Origin: Myxococcales bacterium
Lineage (GTDB): Bacteria > Myxococcota_A > Polyangia > Polyangiales > Houyiibacteriaceae
DNA: 6,698 nucleotides
Assembly (NCBI GenBank): GCA_030622585.1
Contig: JAUXFZ010000138.1
Location: 1-6,698 of the forward strand
Direction of reading: 5' to 3'
Shown: piece after piece, positions 5,793-6,698 of the stretch
How the letters are laid out: each line of letters starts with the position of its first letter
Numbering within the stretch: position 1 is the first letter of the stretch
Made by a program: the position numbers and the translations under genes
The notes under the pieces: model-generated
Databases searched by the model: none
What the model was told of the DNA's origin: nothing
The model's input: only the letters and a program-made list of their open reading frames with translations

Positions 5793-6698
5793 GTGCGCGA
5801 CCTAATTTCTCACTCCTGGCTGTGGGGGCTGGCGAGCCTCGCTCTGGTCCTCGGAACGCCTTTGGCTCTGACGGCGAGTCCACCCTCCGCCCATCGAACG
5901 TCGACGAACGTCGCGAGGGTGGTTGCCCCCCCGTTTGCGGATATCGACATCGCGAACGCCAAACCTGGGGCCGACGGCTGGGTGGTTCCGCGGCGTGACG
6001 GAACGCGCGCGGTCCTGACCGTCGACCATGACCTTCAGTCTCATGTTCGCAGCTTGTTCGGCCGGTACGACGTGCCGGCCGGCGGACTCGTCGCCATCGA
6101 TCCGAAGACCGGCGAAGTGCTCGCCTATGTGGGTTACGAGGCGGGGAAGGGCGATAGCGCGCGCGTCTTGACCGACTCGGGCCCGCCTGCCGCATCGGTC
6201 TTCAAGATCATTACCGCGTCGGCTTTGTTGGACGCGGGAGTGAAGAGCTCGACCTCGGTCTGCTACGGCGGAGGCATGCGCGGTTTGGTAGCGGCCGATT
6301 TGGTCGACAGCCCCAAACGCGACCGGTGGTGCGCGACGATGGCCGATGCGCTCGGCTATTCGATCAACGCGGTGTTCGCCAAGCTCGCCGATCGGCATAT
6401 CGATGAGGCACGGATGACGCAATACGTGTCCGCGTTCGGGTTCGGCCAGCGCCTGCCGTTCGATCTGCCTACGATGCCGAGCCCGGTGGATGTGCCGGAC
6501 AGCAGGCTGGAGCGGGCCCGGATGGCGGCTGGCTTTTGGCACAGCCAGATGTCGCCACTCCATGGGGCCCTGGTGGCTTCGACCATCGCGAATGAGGGCA
6601 AGATGCCGTACGCGGCCATCGTCGATCGCATCGAAAGCCGGACCGGCGAAACGCTGTATCGACACACCCCTCGCACGTTCCGCCAGGTCCTGCCGCGA
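5793..6698 (+). CDS. Short penicillin-binding protein, transpeptidase domain (3' end outside the window)
   Basis: Periplasmic DD-transpeptidase expected to cross-link peptidoglycan. 302 codons are visible, open to the window end. Residues 1-28 look like a signal peptide or membrane anchor (hydrophobic 9-28, possible cleavage after LTA at 26-28). The transpeptidase fold begins near 72 with AVLTVDHDLQ, then GGLVAIDPKTGEVLAYVG (97-114). The nucleophile motif is SVFK (S135, K138) and the second motif is SIN (190-192). The KTG motif should lie beyond the window. Only about 70 residues lie between the anchor and the catalytic fold, so the glycosyltransferase domain of class A and the long dimerisation domain of class B PBPs are absent. 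C157 and C180 lie between the two motifs and could form a periplasmic disulfide; I recall a similar pair in Myxococcota PBPs, from memory only. GTG 5793 is chosen because an in-frame TAG ends at 5783 and it gives a complete signal sequence. Confidence 0.9.
   Translation, partial: MRDLISHSWLWGLASLALVLGTPLALTASPPSAHRTSTNVARVVAPPFADIDIANAKPGADGWVVPRRDGTRAVLTVDHDLQSHVRSLFGRYDVPAGGLVAIDPKTGEVLAYVGYEAGKGDSARVLTDSGPPAASVFKIITASALLDAGVKSSTSVCYGGGMRGLVAADLVDSPKRDRWCATMADALGYSINAVFAKLADRHIDEARMTQYVSAFGFGQRLPFDLPTMPSPVDVPDSRLERARMAAGFWHSQMSPLHGALVASTIANEGKMPYAAIVDRIESRTGETLYRHTPRTFRQVLPR

Noticed and set aside
5802..6665. A 287-codon open frame on the minus strand opposite the PBP gene
   Set aside because: The plus-strand frame has a signal peptide and SxxK and SxN motifs. 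The minus-strand product is His/Arg-rich with no family resemblance.
1..6698. Mobile element, CRISPR array, phage or defence system
   Set aside because: No transposase, integrase, terminal repeats or regularly spaced repeats were seen, and the genes are ordinary housekeeping or signalling families.

Overview
The window looks like chromosomal DNA of a GC-rich, Gram-negative bacterium, most likely a deltaproteobacterial lineage such as Myxococcota. This rests on protein style (LonA, an FHA-GGDEF fusion, a short PBP with a cysteine pair), GC-biased codon use and the gene mix. It is an inference, not a database match. I see no insertion sequence, phage gene, CRISPR array, tRNA or rRNA.

Layout. 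Positions 3849 down to 1 hold a minus-strand run: lon (ATP-dependent protease), a 40-base gap, gpsA (glycerol-3-phosphate dehydrogenase), then a membrane-anchored sensor, probably a histidine kinase. The sensor's GTG start overlaps the gpsA stop by one base, and the gene leaves the window at position 1. Positions 3850-4034 are a divergent intergenic region with a sigma-70-like promoter for lon and a repeat-rich candidate promoter for a plus-strand family 2 glycosyltransferase (4035-4745). That gene converges on a minus-strand FHA-GGDEF diguanylate cyclase (4776-5678) across a 30-base gap rich in hairpins. The cyclase is divergent from a plus-strand penicillin-binding transpeptidase (5793 to the window end, incomplete). 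The 114 bases between them carry two candidate promoters and a short palindrome.

Function. The genes cover protein quality control (Lon), phospholipid precursor supply (GpsA), membrane signalling (sensor), polyprenol or envelope glycosylation (GT2), c-di-GMP signalling under phosphopeptide control (FHA-GGDEF) and peptidoglycan cross-linking (PBP). These are mostly ordinary chromosomal genes with an envelope and signalling flavour. I find no convincing new multi-gene system.

The most interesting signal is regulatory. Four of the genes (gpsA, the glycosyltransferase, the cyclase and the PBP) lack a properly spaced Shine-Dalgarno sequence but have a TANNNT box 6-7 bases before the start codon. 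Three of these also have a TTGA or TTAAC-type -35 at 17-18 bp spacing. This is the arrangement expected of leaderless transcripts.
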